Both the position numbers and the translations under genes were made by a program. Positions 16,353 through 25,670 of a stretch of 64,000 nucleotides of DNA are shown in pieces. The stretch is taken from contig NZ_BAAAWO010000001.1 of NCBI RefSeq assembly GCF_039535115.1, positions 2,604,001 through 2,668,000 on the forward strand. Reading direction: 5' to 3'. This stretch comes from Paeniglutamicibacter sulfureus (lineage in GTDB: Bacteria; Actinomycetota; Actinomycetes; Actinomycetales; Micrococcaceae). The notes beneath the pieces were generated by a model that was not told where the DNA came from, searched no databases, and saw only the letters and a program-made list of their open reading frames with translations. Position 1 is the stretch's first letter. Every line of letters starts with the position of its first letter.

Positions 16353-19300
16353 TGAGATCGAGTTCGAGAACAGCATCTGTGAGCATTTGGCCGCCCACGG
16401 GTGGCTCTACTCCCCCAGCGATGAGGGCTACGACCGGGAACGGGCGCTCTTCCCGGAGGACGTGTTCGGGTGGCTTCAGGACGCCGCACCCGAGGAGCTG
16501 ACGAAGGTTTTGAAACCGGAGTTGAATCCGACGATGCTGGTCAAGGCCAAGCTCCGGGTGCTGGACCGGATCGCCTCGGTCATGGGCATGGACCCGTTCA
16601 ATGGCGGTGGGACACTGAACGCGATCAAGAAGCCGCTCGGGGTGACCCCGGCGACGTTGCGGATGTTCCAACCCAAGCCCGCCGACGGGCTCAACCCTGC
16701 CACGGTGACGCGCTATGGGTTCAACCGGTTGCGGGTGATGCGCCAGGTCCACTACTCCAAGACCGGCAACAAGTCCCTGGACCTGGTGTTCTTCCTCAAC
16801 GGGATCCCGGTGGCCACGGTCGAGCTGAAGACGGACCTGACGCAGGACGCAGAAGCGGCGCTGAAGCAGTACAAGCAGGACCGCAACCCCAAGGGCGAAC
16901 CACTGCTGACGCACGGCCGCGGCGCGCTGGTGCACTTCGTCGTGTCCAACCAGGAAGTGCACATGACCACCAAGCTGGAAGGACCGTCCACCCGGTTCCT
17001 TCCGTTCAACGCGGGCAAGAACAACGGGGCCGGCAACGCCAACCGGGAGGGAACCTCCCCGACAGCGTATTTCTGGGAAGAGCTGCTGGAGCCCGAGGCG
17101 TGGCTGACGGTGCTGGGGAAGTTCATCCACTACCGCTTCGAGGAAGACTCCCACCCGATCACCGGGAAGAAGTCCTTCAAGGCCTCGACCCGGTTTCCGC
17201 GCTACCACCAGTGGCGCGCCGTCAACGCCCTCACCAACACCGCCCTGGCCGAAGGTCCGGGACACAACTACCTGATCCAGCATTCGGCAGGGTCTGGGAA
17301 GACCGACTCGATCGCGTGGACCGCCTACCGGCTTTCCTCCCTGCACCGCGCGGACGGGTCCAAGCTCTTTGACGGGGTAATCGTCATTTCCGACCGCACC
17401 GTCCTGGACGGGCAGCTGCAAAAGGCCATCGAGCAGCTGGAGACAGTCGCCGGGGTGTTCGCCCCGATCACCCACGGCTCCGAGGGGTCCAAGTCCAAGC
17501 AACTGGCCGAGGCACTGCTCAAGGGCCGGCAGATCATCGGTGTCACCTTGCAGACCTTCCCGCACGCCATGGAGGAGATCCGGGTGAACAAGGGCCTGGC
17601 GGGGCGCAACTATGCTGTCATCGCCGACGAGGCCCACTCCTCCCAGTCCGGGGATGCCGCCAAGTCGCTCAAGAAGGTCCTCACCAGTATCGGGTTGGAG
17701 GAAGGCGAAGACATCAGCACCGAGGATGTGCTCGCCGCCGAGATGGCGGCCCGCGCCGGGGCCACCATGAACCTGTCCTTCTTCGCCTTCACCGCCACCC
17801 CGAAGGGGAAGACCATTGAGCTGTTCGGCCGCCCGGACGCGAACGGGAAGCCGCAGGTCTTTGACCTGTATTCGATGAAGCAGGCCATCGAGGAAGGCTT
17901 CATCCTCGATGTGCTGCAGAATTACACCACGTACACGATGGCCGCCCGCATCGCCCAGGCCGACCGGAATGCCGCAGAGGTAGAGGTGGACCGCGACCAA
18001 GGCGCCAAGGCGCTGATGCAGTGGGTGCGGTTGCACCCGCACAACATTGCCCAGAAGGTCGCGATCATCGTGGAACACTTCCGCGTCAACGTCGCCCACC
18101 ACCTGGCCGGACGGGCCAAGGCCATGGTCGTGACCTCTTCGCGCAAGGAAGCGGTTCGCTACAAACTCGCCATCGACCAGTACCTGCAGCTCAAGGGCTA
18201 CGACACGGAGGTGGCGGCATTGGTCGCCTTCTCCGGTGAGGTCACCGACACGGCGTCCGGGCCCGAGGGGTTCACCGAGCACACCATGAACCCCGAGCTC
18301 AAGGGCCGGAACATGGCCAAGGCGTTCGGCACGGACGAGTACCAGATCATGCTGGTGGCCAACAAGTTCCAGACCGGGTTCGACCAGCCCCTGCTGGTGG
18401 GCATGTATGTGGACAAGAAGCTCTCCGGCATCGCCGCGGTGCAGACCCTGTCCCGGCTCAACCGGGTGATCCCCGGCAAGGACAAAACCTACGTCCTGGA
18501 CTTCGCCAACGACCCCGGCACCATCCTGCAGGCGTTCAAGGACTACTACGCTGAAGCTTCCATCCAGCAGGAATCCAACCCGGACATCATCCACAACATG
18601 ATCATGAAGCTGGATGCGATGGGGATCTACAACGACAAGGACGTGGACCTGGTCGCGGCCAAATGGGTGGCCCAGCGCAACCACAACGGCCTGTATTCGC
18701 ACCTGCAGCCGGCCATCGACGTCTTCCACGACCGGCACAAGCAGGCCAAGCTGACTGCCAATACCTTGGAGCTCGAGCAGCTCGAGGAGTTCCGCAAGAC
18801 CGCAGGGTCCTTCAACAAGGCCTATGACTTCTTCTCACAGATCATCGACTACGGCAACACCCGCATCGAGAAGCTCGCCATCTACCTCAAGCTGCTGGCC
18901 AAGGCCCTGCAAACCACGGCCACAGGCAATTCCCTGGACCTCACCGACGTGGTACTCACCCACTATGCGCTGAAGAAGCAGGAAGCCCAGGACCTCAAAC
19001 TCGTGGACGGGGAAGGCAAGGGCCTCAAGGGACTCACGGCCGCCGGTTCAGGGGTGGTGCGGGAGAAGTCCCTGGGCACGTTCGAGGACTTGATCGAGCA
19101 GATCAACAAGATCTTCGAGGGTACCGGCATCAGCGACGAGGACCAGATCAACGCGGTCGAATCGATCATGCGCCATGCCGAATCCCATGAGCAGCTGCAA
19201 CGCGAGGCCATCGCCAACGGGCCCATCGACTTCGGTTCCTCCCCCACCTTGCCTGAGGCCATCGACGAGATCATCTACACCGCGGGGGAAGGCCACCAAA

Positions 19301-19422
19301 AAGCCATCAACGCGCTATTGGAGATGGAAGGCCCGGAGAAAATCGTCCAGGTTCTTCTGGCGGCCGGGTTGCAGGACCGTGCCAGGAAACGGGCGCAACT
19401 GGATGCCTTGGTGAACGATTAG
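16339..19422 (+). CDS. hsdR: Type I restriction endonuclease subunit (nuclease plus translocase)
   Basis: This 1027-residue protein has an N-terminal PD-(D/E)xK nuclease with D148 and E162-L-K164, a helicase motor with Walker A HSAGSGKT (315-322), a DEAD-type box (VIADEAHSSQSG) and a second RecA-like lobe (ANKFQTGFDQP...QTLSRLNR), then a C-terminal helical region that docks on the methylase. It translocates and cleaves unmethylated DNA. A TTG start at 16339 is supported by GGAGG about 10 bases upstream inside hsdS. The reading frame is intact, so the system looks functional. Confidence 0.92.
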   Translation: MALHNEIEFENSICEHLAAHGWLYSPSDEGYDRERALFPEDVFGWLQDAAPEELTKVLKPELNPTMLVKAKLRVLDRIASVMGMDPFNGGGTLNAIKKPLGVTPATLRMFQPKPADGLNPATVTRYGFNRLRVMRQVHYSKTGNKSLDLVFFLNGIPVATVELKTDLTQDAEAALKQYKQDRNPKGEPLLTHGRGALVHFVVSNQEVHMTTKLEGPSTRFLPFNAGKNNGAGNANREGTSPTAYFWEELLEPEAWLTVLGKFIHYRFEEDSHPITGKKSFKASTRFPRYHQWRAVNALTNTALAEGPGHNYLIQHSAGSGKTDSIAWTAYRLSSLHRADGSKLFDGVIVISDRTVLDGQLQKAIEQLETVAGVFAPITHGSEGSKSKQLAEALLKGRQIIGVTLQTFPHAMEEIRVNKGLAGRNYAVIADEAHSSQSGDAAKSLKKVLTSIGLEEGEDISTEDVLAAEMAARAGATMNLSFFAFTATPKGKTIELFGRPDANGKPQVFDLYSMKQAIEEGFILDVLQNYTTYTMAARIAQADRNAAEVEVDRDQGAKALMQWVRLHPHNIAQKVAIIVEHFRVNVAHHLAGRAKAMVVTSSRKEAVRYKLAIDQYLQLKGYDTEVAALVAFSGEVTDTASGPEGFTEHTMNPELKGRNMAKAFGTDEYQIMLVANKFQTGFDQPLLVGMYVDKKLSGIAAVQTLSRLNRVIPGKDKTYVLDFANDPGTILQAFKDYYAEASIQQESNPDIIHNMIMKLDAMGIYNDKDVDLVAAKWVAQRNHNGLYSHLQPAIDVFHDRHKQAKLTANTLELEQLEEFRKTAGSFNKAYDFFSQIIDYGNTRIEKLAIYLKLLAKALQTTATGNSLDLTDVVLTHYALKKQEAQDLKLVDGEGKGLKGLTAAGSGVVREKSLGTFEDLIEQINKIFEGTGISDEDQINAVESIMRHAESHEQLQREAIANGPIDFGSSPTLPEAIDEIIYTAGEGHQKAINALLEMEGPEKIVQVLLAAGLQDRARKRAQLDALVND

Positions 19423-19673
19423 AAGGTCCGGCCGGTCCCGGGGCAAGATGGCCCGAGGATTGCAGAAGTTCCACCGGTCAGTTGCAACACCCCAATTTTT
19501 GGGAGTTGCAACGACCGCTAGGACGTAAGGGTCCTGGGGCGCAGCTGTGGCGTCGACTACCCATGGGGGAAGATTGCGCTGCTGTCGGACGTCATGTCAA
19601 CGTGGAGGTGACCAGTGGGTCCAGCAATCGCGGTGGGGGAAAACGCCTGGGCCTGTGGCATAGGGTGGTTTTC

Positions 19674-20627
19674 ATGTCTGCTCCCCCATCCGTTGTTCTC
19701 GACGTGCTTGCTGAGGCGGCGGTCCCTGCCCGGGCGGCTTCCCTCGCATCCCTCACCCTGGGCCATGTGCTCACCGGCATGGGGGCAGACCACGGGCCGG
19801 GGGTCCGGTCGGCGGACATGCATCTCATCCGGCACGCCTTCAAGCCCAGCGACCCCTTGGCCCTGCGCGGGCCCCAGGACCTGACGCAGGAGCGGGTCCT
19901 TGCCTACACCAGGGAACAACTCGTCTCGCCCCGCCGCTTCCCCGCGGACCCTGCCCGGTACTGGGTGATCCTCGTCGCCGACGGCCAGCGGCGCTCCCGC
20001 CTCTGGGGCACCTTCGAGAATCACGGCGAAGTGGCCGCGGAGCGCACCGAGACGCGCCGGTGCTTCGACCTGCGCCCGACGGATTTCCTGGCGCCCCTGT
20101 ATGACCGGCTCGTGGTCGAATGGGACAACCCCCGCAGCTGGCACCGCAGCGCCGCCTCCGCCAGTGCCGCACGCATGCCCGTGCTGGAGATCGCGGACCG
20201 GGACAAGGTGCCCTTCCCGGGGTTCGACGGCGTGCTGCTCCCGTACCACCAACTGCGCGACATGGTGGAGGACCCGCGCTACGCCGACTGGCGCGCCGCC
20301 CTGTCCGAGGTCCAGGGGATCTACCTCATCACGGACTCCACCAACGGCAAGCAGTACGTTGGCAAGGCCGACGGCGCCGAACGCATCCTTGGCCGATGGA
20401 CGGCCTACGCGCGCGACGGCCACGGCGGGAACGTCGCCCTGCGCGAGCTCGCTCACCACAGCGCCGACGGGGAAGCAGCAGGGACGAAGACGGACCATGC
20501 CCGGCACTTCGTATTCAGTCTCCTGCGCGTGTTCGGGCCCAGCACGCCCTCCTCGGAGGTGAACACCGCCGAGTCCCACTACAAGGAGGCACTGATGACA
20601 CGCGCCTTCGGCCTGAACAGGAACTGA
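19674..20627 (+). CDS. GIY-YIG domain protein next to the restriction system
   Basis: This 317-residue protein has an uncharacterised N-terminal region (about 1-200) and a C-terminal GIY-YIG nuclease-like domain: GIYLIT (215-220), QYVGKA (227-232), a helix RILGRWTAYA, and the late Glu in NTAESHYKEALMTRAFGLN. Such proteins cut or nick DNA, and similar stand-alone forms occur near restriction loci. The ATG at 19674 was chosen; an open frame extends upstream from 19482 but its composition looks non-coding. It lies about 250 bp after hsdR, so it may be a separate unit. Whether it has nuclease activity in host defence is unknown. Confidence 0.75.
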   Translation: MSAPPSVVLDVLAEAAVPARAASLASLTLGHVLTGMGADHGPGVRSADMHLIRHAFKPSDPLALRGPQDLTQERVLAYTREQLVSPRRFPADPARYWVILVADGQRRSRLWGTFENHGEVAAERTETRRCFDLRPTDFLAPLYDRLVVEWDNPRSWHRSAASASAARMPVLEIADRDKVPFPGFDGVLLPYHQLRDMVEDPRYADWRAALSEVQGIYLITDSTNGKQYVGKADGAERILGRWTAYARDGHGGNVALRELAHHSADGEAAGTKTDHARHFVFSLLRVFGPSTPSSEVNTAESHYKEALMTRAFGLNRN

Positions 20628-20861
20628 CCGAACCATGATTTTCGTCAGATTGTGAACGGCCGGTTACGGAGGTTTCGCCCTTCAACCGCCGATAACCGCA
20701 CATATGAAATCTCGAAATAGTCCTATGGCAGAATCCGCTGGATACGTCGCTGTGATATGGCATCTCCGTCGTTAGGCGTTTTGTTTCAGAAAGCCCCGTC
20801 GTTACAGGGATGATTGGCAGCCTGGATGCGCCTGTGCGAACGAGGCGCACCCCGGCCGCTT

Positions 20862-21659
20862 TCAGGCCTCGAGTGCGCCTACCTTGATCACCACTTTCGA
20901 GGACGCGGCAGAGTCCAAAGCCATGGCGAAGGCTGCCTCCGCCTCGTGGAGTGGGAAGTCGTGGCTGATGATTTGCGCTAGGAACGGGTGACCGGCCAGC
21001 AGCTCCACCGCCTCGTCCAGCTCGGTCTCGAAGAGCTGCGAACCGAAGACGGTCAGCTCGCGCAGGCCCAGCTCCGAAAGCGAGATCGAAACCTTGTCTT
21101 TGGGCAGGATCTCCCGCTGCACAACTGTTCCGCCACGACGGGTCGCATCCAGCACCGTCTGCAAGCTCGCTGCGGCTCCGGCCGCCTCCACGCTCACGTC
21201 ATGGCCGAGCGATCCCGGACCTGCCCCTTGCAGGATATTGAAAGTCTCGTCAACACCTACGGAATCGGCCACGCCCTTGAATGCGTCTCCAAGGAGCGGG
21301 CAGCCGACGCTGACAGCAAGCGCGCCGGCGCGAATCCATTCAACTGCCTCGGCAACGCCGACGCCTCCCGAGGGGACTGCCTGGATGTTCGGGAAGAGAC
21401 CGCGCAGGTCATTGAGGAACCCCTGGCCCACCTGGGATGCAGGGGAGATCTTCACCGCGGTGGCCCCGGCTTTCCAGCCGGCGAACAGCTCGGTGGGGGT
21501 CATGCCGCCCGGGTAGACCGGGATGCCCGCCGCTACCGCGGCGGCAACGATGCCGGTGTCGGTGTCGGTGATCAGGGTGACAATGAAGCCCGCACCTCCG
21601 GCAATGGCTGCTTCCGTCTCTTCAACCGTGGTGATCGTGCCGACCCCGACAGCCGCTAC
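20862..21659 (-). pseudogene. In-frame chimera: KDPG-aldolase fragment joined to a dehydrogenase C-terminus
   Basis: The minus-strand frame joins two partial enzymes. About 128 residues (21659 to about 21276) match the central and C-terminal part of KDPG/KHG aldolases (GVGTITTVEETEAAIAGGA; PASQVGQGF; PSGGVG), lacking the first 60 or so residues. From about 21275 to 20862 the protein matches the C-terminal part of a zinc-type medium-chain alcohol dehydrogenase (DVSVEAAGA; RRGGTVVQ; PLHEAEAAFAMALDS), with its catalytic half missing. No credible start codon lies at the aldolase break; the frame continues upstream only by running antisense through paaX. It looks like a deletion scar that happens to keep the frame. 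A functional fusion is unlikely because neither enzyme is complete. Confidence 0.7.
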
Positions 21660-21752
21660 CGAGCAAAAATTCCAGCTTGCTGGTCCAGAGATGGTGGGTT
21701 CATCTCGAAGGCGCTCGTCTCTTGGTAGCCTCCTGGTTGATACGCTCAGTGC

Positions 21753-22682
21753 ATGCGTGCAATTGAAGAAATCATCGCCGGCCGTCTGACCGGGGAAAGC
21801 GGGCAAGCCGCCCACCATCGCCATATCCTGACGGTGTTTGGGCTGTATGCCCGTCCTGCCGGCGTGCCGATAGCGGTGGCCGCAATTGTGCACCTTCTCC
21901 AGGACCTGGGCGCCGAGCCAGCCAGCGTTCGATCATCCATTTCCCGGCTCAAGAAGCGGGAAGTGCTCACCAGCGAACGCATTAATGGCGAGGCCGGCTA
22001 TGCACTTTCGGCCGAGCTCGAAGAACACATGCGCGTCGGAGACGAACGAATCTTTTCACCCCACCCTGCCCGCGCGTCCGATCCTTGGTTGTTGGTTTCC
22101 TTTTCGGTCCCGGAAACCCAACGCGGCCAGCGACACAAAATCCGCAGCGGACTCTCTCGCATGGGATTCGGCACCGTCAGCGCGGGACTCTGTGTTGCAC
22201 CCGGGCACGTCTATGACGAGGCCCTCGAATACCTCCAAGACAATGACCTGTTGCAATTTGTCGATTTTTTCCACGCCAACCATGGTGGCCCGGAAGAACT
22301 TCGCGCCAAGGTCGCCCAGTGGTGGGATCTGGACACCTTGGAGGCGCACTACCAGGAATTCATAGACAAGTATTCGCCGCTGCTCGCCCGGTGGGGCAAA
22401 CACGCCCAGCAAACGGAGGAAGGCTCCCGGGAAGCCTTCGTCGACTATATCCGCATGGTGACCGACTGGCGGACCCTTCCGTACCTCGATCCGGGGCTTC
22501 CCCTGGAAGCCCTTCCCAATTCGTGGAAAGGAGGAGCTGCCCGCTACCTATTCCTTGATTTGCGAGCCCTGCTGAGCCCGTTGGCCGGATGGCACGCCCA
22601 ACGCATCATCCACGGCACTACGCACTCCGGTGGCCCTGCACAAAACGCGCCAAAAGTCGGCGCAATCGTAGGGACTCGATAG
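21753..22682 (+). CDS. PaaX family transcriptional regulator
   Basis: This 309-residue protein has an N-terminal winged-helix domain (about 15-95; PASVRSSISRLKKREVLTSER is the recognition region) and the PaaX middle and C-terminal domains (DPWLLVSFSVPETQR; the last third with GGAARYLFLDLRALLSPLAGW). PaaX repressors respond to aryl-CoA compounds and control aromatic catabolism. The ATG at 21753 is the first start after the divergent region. It faces the broken aldolase chimera on one side and converges on, and overlaps by 65 bp, the carboxylesterase gene on the other. It may control the monooxygenase operon at 22618-26197, which is inference. Confidence 0.85.
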   Translation: MRAIEEIIAGRLTGESGQAAHHRHILTVFGLYARPAGVPIAVAAIVHLLQDLGAEPASVRSSISRLKKREVLTSERINGEAGYALSAELEEHMRVGDERIFSPHPARASDPWLLVSFSVPETQRGQRHKIRSGLSRMGFGTVSAGLCVAPGHVYDEALEYLQDNDLLQFVDFFHANHGGPEELRAKVAQWWDLDTLEAHYQEFIDKYSPLLARWGKHAQQTEEGSREAFVDYIRMVTDWRTLPYLDPGLPLEALPNSWKGGAARYLFLDLRALLSPLAGWHAQRIIHGTTHSGGPAQNAPKVGAIVGTR

Positions 22683-23955
22683 CGAATTCCTCGGGGTCAA
22701 CGCCTTGAAGCATCGGCGCATCCGCCCACGCGTTAGGGGTCCCAAACCAATATGGCAGGTCGAGGCAATGACCGCTTAAGACTCCGGGTTGCAGACTCCG
22801 CATCGCAAGGCGCACGAGATGGGAATTCAACCCACGTTCGCTGTACGCGTTGTCCAGCTCTGTCGGAAAACGCTGGAATTGAACCCATGACGAGATGTGT
22901 ACGATCCGATCGTACGGTTCCAGGGATCGGCATCGAAGGTCCATGTCCGGCGGGAGATCCGCTTCATCCAAGGTTGCCACCCACGCGTCGACGGCTTCAT
23001 GGGTCACCGACCTTTCCTCCGATGCTTCGCAGAAGAACGTCCCCGTTTCCTGGGCCGTAAAACTTAGCAGGACGTCGTTCACGTGGACGTTCTGTGCACA
23101 CCATTCGGTTCGCAGGAAATCCTCCGGGATGTTTTCGGCAAGGCCTGGCAGATAACCGGATGGCGCGTGGCCCAGTCCGCGGCGTTCGGCTGTTTCCTGC
23201 AGCGCGCCGACGCCCGCTTTGAGCAAGTCCCCCACCTCGGCATTTTCAAGGCTCCGGGGATGCAATCGGTTGGCGGCGGCATCCCTCACAGTCTCCAGCT
23301 TTCCCCTGCTCCACGGCTCACGCGTCGCCATGCTCAGCAAGGCAACACGGCGCATAAGTCCCTTCGCACCCGGATCCATGCTGAGCAGATGTACATACCA
23401 AGCCCCCGCAGATTGGCCGGCCAGGGTGACTTCGTCAGGATCTCCGCCAAAGGCGCCGATGTTTTCGCTGACCCATTGAAGGGCCAATGCCAAATCCTGC
23501 AGCGGGAGGTCCAGAGCCCCGGGTGCCGCCAGATGGGCCACGGGACCGATGCGGTAGTTTAAGGTAACGACCACCATGTTCTCGGCCGAAAGCGCCGACC
23601 CGTCATACCACTCGTTGGATCCTCCGCCGCTCGTCCAGGCACCGCCATGGACGAAGACCAGGACGGGCAATCCAACGGCACCCTCGGGTGCCCAAACATT
23701 CAGGAAGAAGGAGTCCTCGGTTTGCGGGTTATCCCTGCCCGTGCCCATGACACTGGCCAGGCGACTGGGGAGCTGGGGAAAGACGGGAACCTCCGCCAGT
23801 CTTTGGACTTCCAGTTGTCCATGCACTGCCACCGGGGCCGAAAACCGCTCTCCATTGGAGAGCTGCGCATAGCGGATTCCAAGCACCGCACGTATGCCGG
23901 CTTGGTCGATCTTCGACTTCAAACCGTCGATTCTTGGCGACGTCGAGGTTCCCAT
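22618..23955 (-). CDS. Type B carboxylesterase
   Basis: This 445-residue protein is a carboxylesterase of the alpha/beta hydrolase fold: oxyanion-hole segment VFVHGGAW, nucleophile elbow G-Q-S-A-G-A, a Glu in SFTAQETGTFF as likely acid, and a late His in SGHCLDLPYWFG. It has no signal peptide, so it should act in the cytosol on a carboxylic ester. It is the last gene of the cupin > SnoaL-like > flavin monooxygenase > esterase operon, 12 bp after the monooxygenase. It is a little shorter than typical family members (about 500). The substrate is unknown; pairing with a monooxygenase suggests hydrolysis of an ester made or exposed by oxygenation. Confidence 0.85.
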   Translation of the reverse strand: MGTSTSPRIDGLKSKIDQAGIRAVLGIRYAQLSNGERFSAPVAVHGQLEVQRLAEVPVFPQLPSRLASVMGTGRDNPQTEDSFFLNVWAPEGAVGLPVLVFVHGGAWTSGGGSNEWYDGSALSAENMVVVTLNYRIGPVAHLAAPGALDLPLQDLALALQWVSENIGAFGGDPDEVTLAGQSAGAWYVHLLSMDPGAKGLMRRVALLSMATREPWSRGKLETVRDAAANRLHPRSLENAEVGDLLKAGVGALQETAERRGLGHAPSGYLPGLAENIPEDFLRTEWCAQNVHVNDVLLSFTAQETGTFFCEASEERSVTHEAVDAWVATLDEADLPPDMDLRCRSLEPYDRIVHISSWVQFQRFPTELDNAYSERGLNSHLVRLAMRSLQPGVLSGHCLDLPYWFGTPNAWADAPMLQGVDPEEFAIESLRLRRLLARFVQGHRSA

Positions 23956-23967
23956 CCTTGCCCCGGC

Positions 23968-25203
23968 CTAGAGCTTGGTGGAGATGTAGACGGTATCGGT
24001 CAGCCCGTTGCCGTGGAGTTCATATCCCATGTGGGCGGTGATCGAGGCATGTCGAGTGCCCGTATTAATATCCCGCCACATCCGTCCCAGCAGGCTGTTC
24101 TCGGCAAAGGCAGCGGTGCCGTGAAGCCAGCACAGGTCATTGACTGCATCCACCAACTCATGTCCCGCGTGCCCGATGCCGCCCCGGTGTCTGGCGCGGT
24201 TTGCCAAGGGCATGGGAGCGGTTCCTGCCGCTGCTTCATCAATTTCGGCAGCAGAACGCTGGAGCAACAACAGTGCCGAGTCGATCTTCATGCTGGCCTG
24301 TCCCAGGTTCTGGACGAAGGCACCCGAGTCGATTTGGCGCTTGTAGTGGGTGTAGGTAATGCCCCGGTTTTGGGCTTTCTCGGTCACGTGGTCAAGTGCA
24401 GCCTGCGCAGCTCCCAGCGAGGCCGCCTGAATGGTGGTCGACATGGTCAGGTGCGGGGTGAGTCGCCGGGCAAACGTGGCCCGGGGGTCCCTTTCGTTTG
24501 CATCGCCCATCAGCTGGGTAAAGGTGATGACCCTGCCCTGCGGCACCCAGAGGTCCTTGGTGTGCATGGTGTTGGACCCGGATCCCCGCATGCCAATGGT
24601 GTGCCAGGTGTCCCTGACCTCGTATTCCCCGCGGCGCATGAGCGCAAACCCAATCTGTGGAGTTTCGGTGGTGCCGTCTTCGATGAAGAGAATGCCAATG
24701 GCCCACTCGGAGTGCGAGGAATTCGACGCAAATGGCCATTCGCCGCTGACCCGCCAGCCCCCGGCCTCGGGAGTCGCGGTTCCCTGGGGGCTGGCGAAGA
24801 TCGAGGCCATGCGCACCGGACCGCCGGCGAACACTTCGTCGAGCACCTCGTCGGAATAGCGGTTGGCGAGCATGACCGAACCATTGGAAATCACGGTGCA
24901 CCAGGCGGCGGCCGGGTCGTAGAAGCCGATGGTTCGAGCCACCTCAAGAAGCATCGAGGCGCCGCCTTCATACCCTCCATAGCGTTGCATCGCCGAGATG
25001 CGCATGGCTCCAATGGAGTCCAGGGCCTCGATTGATTCGTCGGACATCACCCTCTGTGCATCGGCGTCCACCGCATTCCTGCGCAGCAACGGGCCGATCT
25101 CGTGAACACGCTTAACCATGTCCGCGGTGATCTCCGACGGGGGCGCGCAGATCGCGACCGGTCGGGCGGTTTCGCTTGAAAGGTTTTCTGCTACTTCGAT
25201 CAT
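23968..25203 (-). CDS. Acyl-CoA-dehydrogenase-fold flavin monooxygenase (HpaB/HsaA-like oxygenase)
   Basis: This 411-residue protein has the acyl-CoA dehydrogenase fold but resembles the flavin-dependent group D monooxygenases: N-terminal helices, a central beta domain (WRVSGEWPFASNSSHSEWAI; GMRGSGSNT) and a C-terminal helical domain (MSTTIQAASLGAAQAAL). Such enzymes use reduced FMN or FAD from a separate reductase to hydroxylate aromatics. A flavin reductase gene lies divergently at 26426, supporting a two-component system. The ATG at 25203 was preferred over upstream codons because the earlier stretch overlaps the SnoaL-like gene and is Pro/Arg-rich. A true acyl-CoA dehydrogenase is less likely, as the usual catalytic Glu region is not evident. 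Confidence 0.78.
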   Translation of the reverse strand: MIEVAENLSSETARPVAICAPPSEITADMVKRVHEIGPLLRRNAVDADAQRVMSDESIEALDSIGAMRISAMQRYGGYEGGASMLLEVARTIGFYDPAAAWCTVISNGSVMLANRYSDEVLDEVFAGGPVRMASIFASPQGTATPEAGGWRVSGEWPFASNSSHSEWAIGILFIEDGTTETPQIGFALMRRGEYEVRDTWHTIGMRGSGSNTMHTKDLWVPQGRVITFTQLMGDANERDPRATFARRLTPHLTMSTTIQAASLGAAQAALDHVTEKAQNRGITYTHYKRQIDSGAFVQNLGQASMKIDSALLLLQRSAAEIDEAAAGTAPMPLANRARHRGGIGHAGHELVDAVNDLCWLHGTAAFAENSLLGRMWRDINTGTRHASITAHMGYELHGNGLTDTVYISTKL

Positions 25204-25211
25204 TGCTCTGC

Positions 25212-25670
25212 CTAACCTTGTACGTTGAATGTTGCAATGGGTGCGTTTCGGATTTCCTCGCCGAACGCCCGGCGGACCTCGTGGAGATCCATGAATTCCT
25301 GGCATTTGGCGATCCGGCCGCCTGCGACGGTCATGATGGTGACGATGTCGTTGTCGAACAACAGTCCGTCACGGGTGCTTGCGGTCTCCCGCAGATGCGT
25401 GACCACCACGGACTGACCGACATCGAGGTACATGCCCCGGATCTCCATGACCGCGCTGCCCGGCACGAATGTCGCCGCAAGTGTTCCGATCAATTCATCG
25501 AAGAATTCATCCACCCCTCGATACGTTCGTGCCAGTTGGGAGTGCTGACCTACTACAGTCCACTCGAGGTCCTCGGCCAGCACCGAGCGTGCTGACTGCT
25601 CGTCTCCAACGGCCTGGGCATCCCAGAACTTCCGCACTACAACCAGTTGCCCGTCGGACGTCTGTCCCAT
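25212..25670 (-). CDS. SnoaL/NTF2-like small protein
   Basis: This 152-residue protein matches the SnoaL-like NTF2 fold: VVRKFWDAQAVGDEQSARSVLAEDLEWTV, a YRGVDEFFDELIGTL helix, and late strands GLLFDNDIVTIMTVAGGRIAKCQEFMD. Members are polyketide cyclases, isomerases, hydrolases or catalytically silent binding proteins. The start at 25670 overlaps the cupin stop (TAATG), so it is translationally coupled. It ends 8 bp before the monooxygenase start. In this operon it may act on the oxygenated product. Confidence 0.82.
   Translation of the reverse strand: MGQTSDGQLVVVRKFWDAQAVGDEQSARSVLAEDLEWTVVGQHSQLARTYRGVDEFFDELIGTLAATFVPGSAVMEIRGMYLDVGQSVVVTHLRETASTRDGLLFDNDIVTIMTVAGGRIAKCQEFMDLHEVRRAFGEEIRNAPIATFNVQG

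Noticed and set aside
19482..19673. N-terminal extension of the GIY-YIG protein
   Set aside because: The added 64 residues have low-complexity composition unlike the downstream protein, and the ATG at 19674 opens into a regular helix.
23968..25203. Calling the gene an acyl-CoA dehydrogenase
   Set aside because: The neighbouring flavin reductase and the fold details fit a group D flavin monooxygenase better, although the fold is shared.
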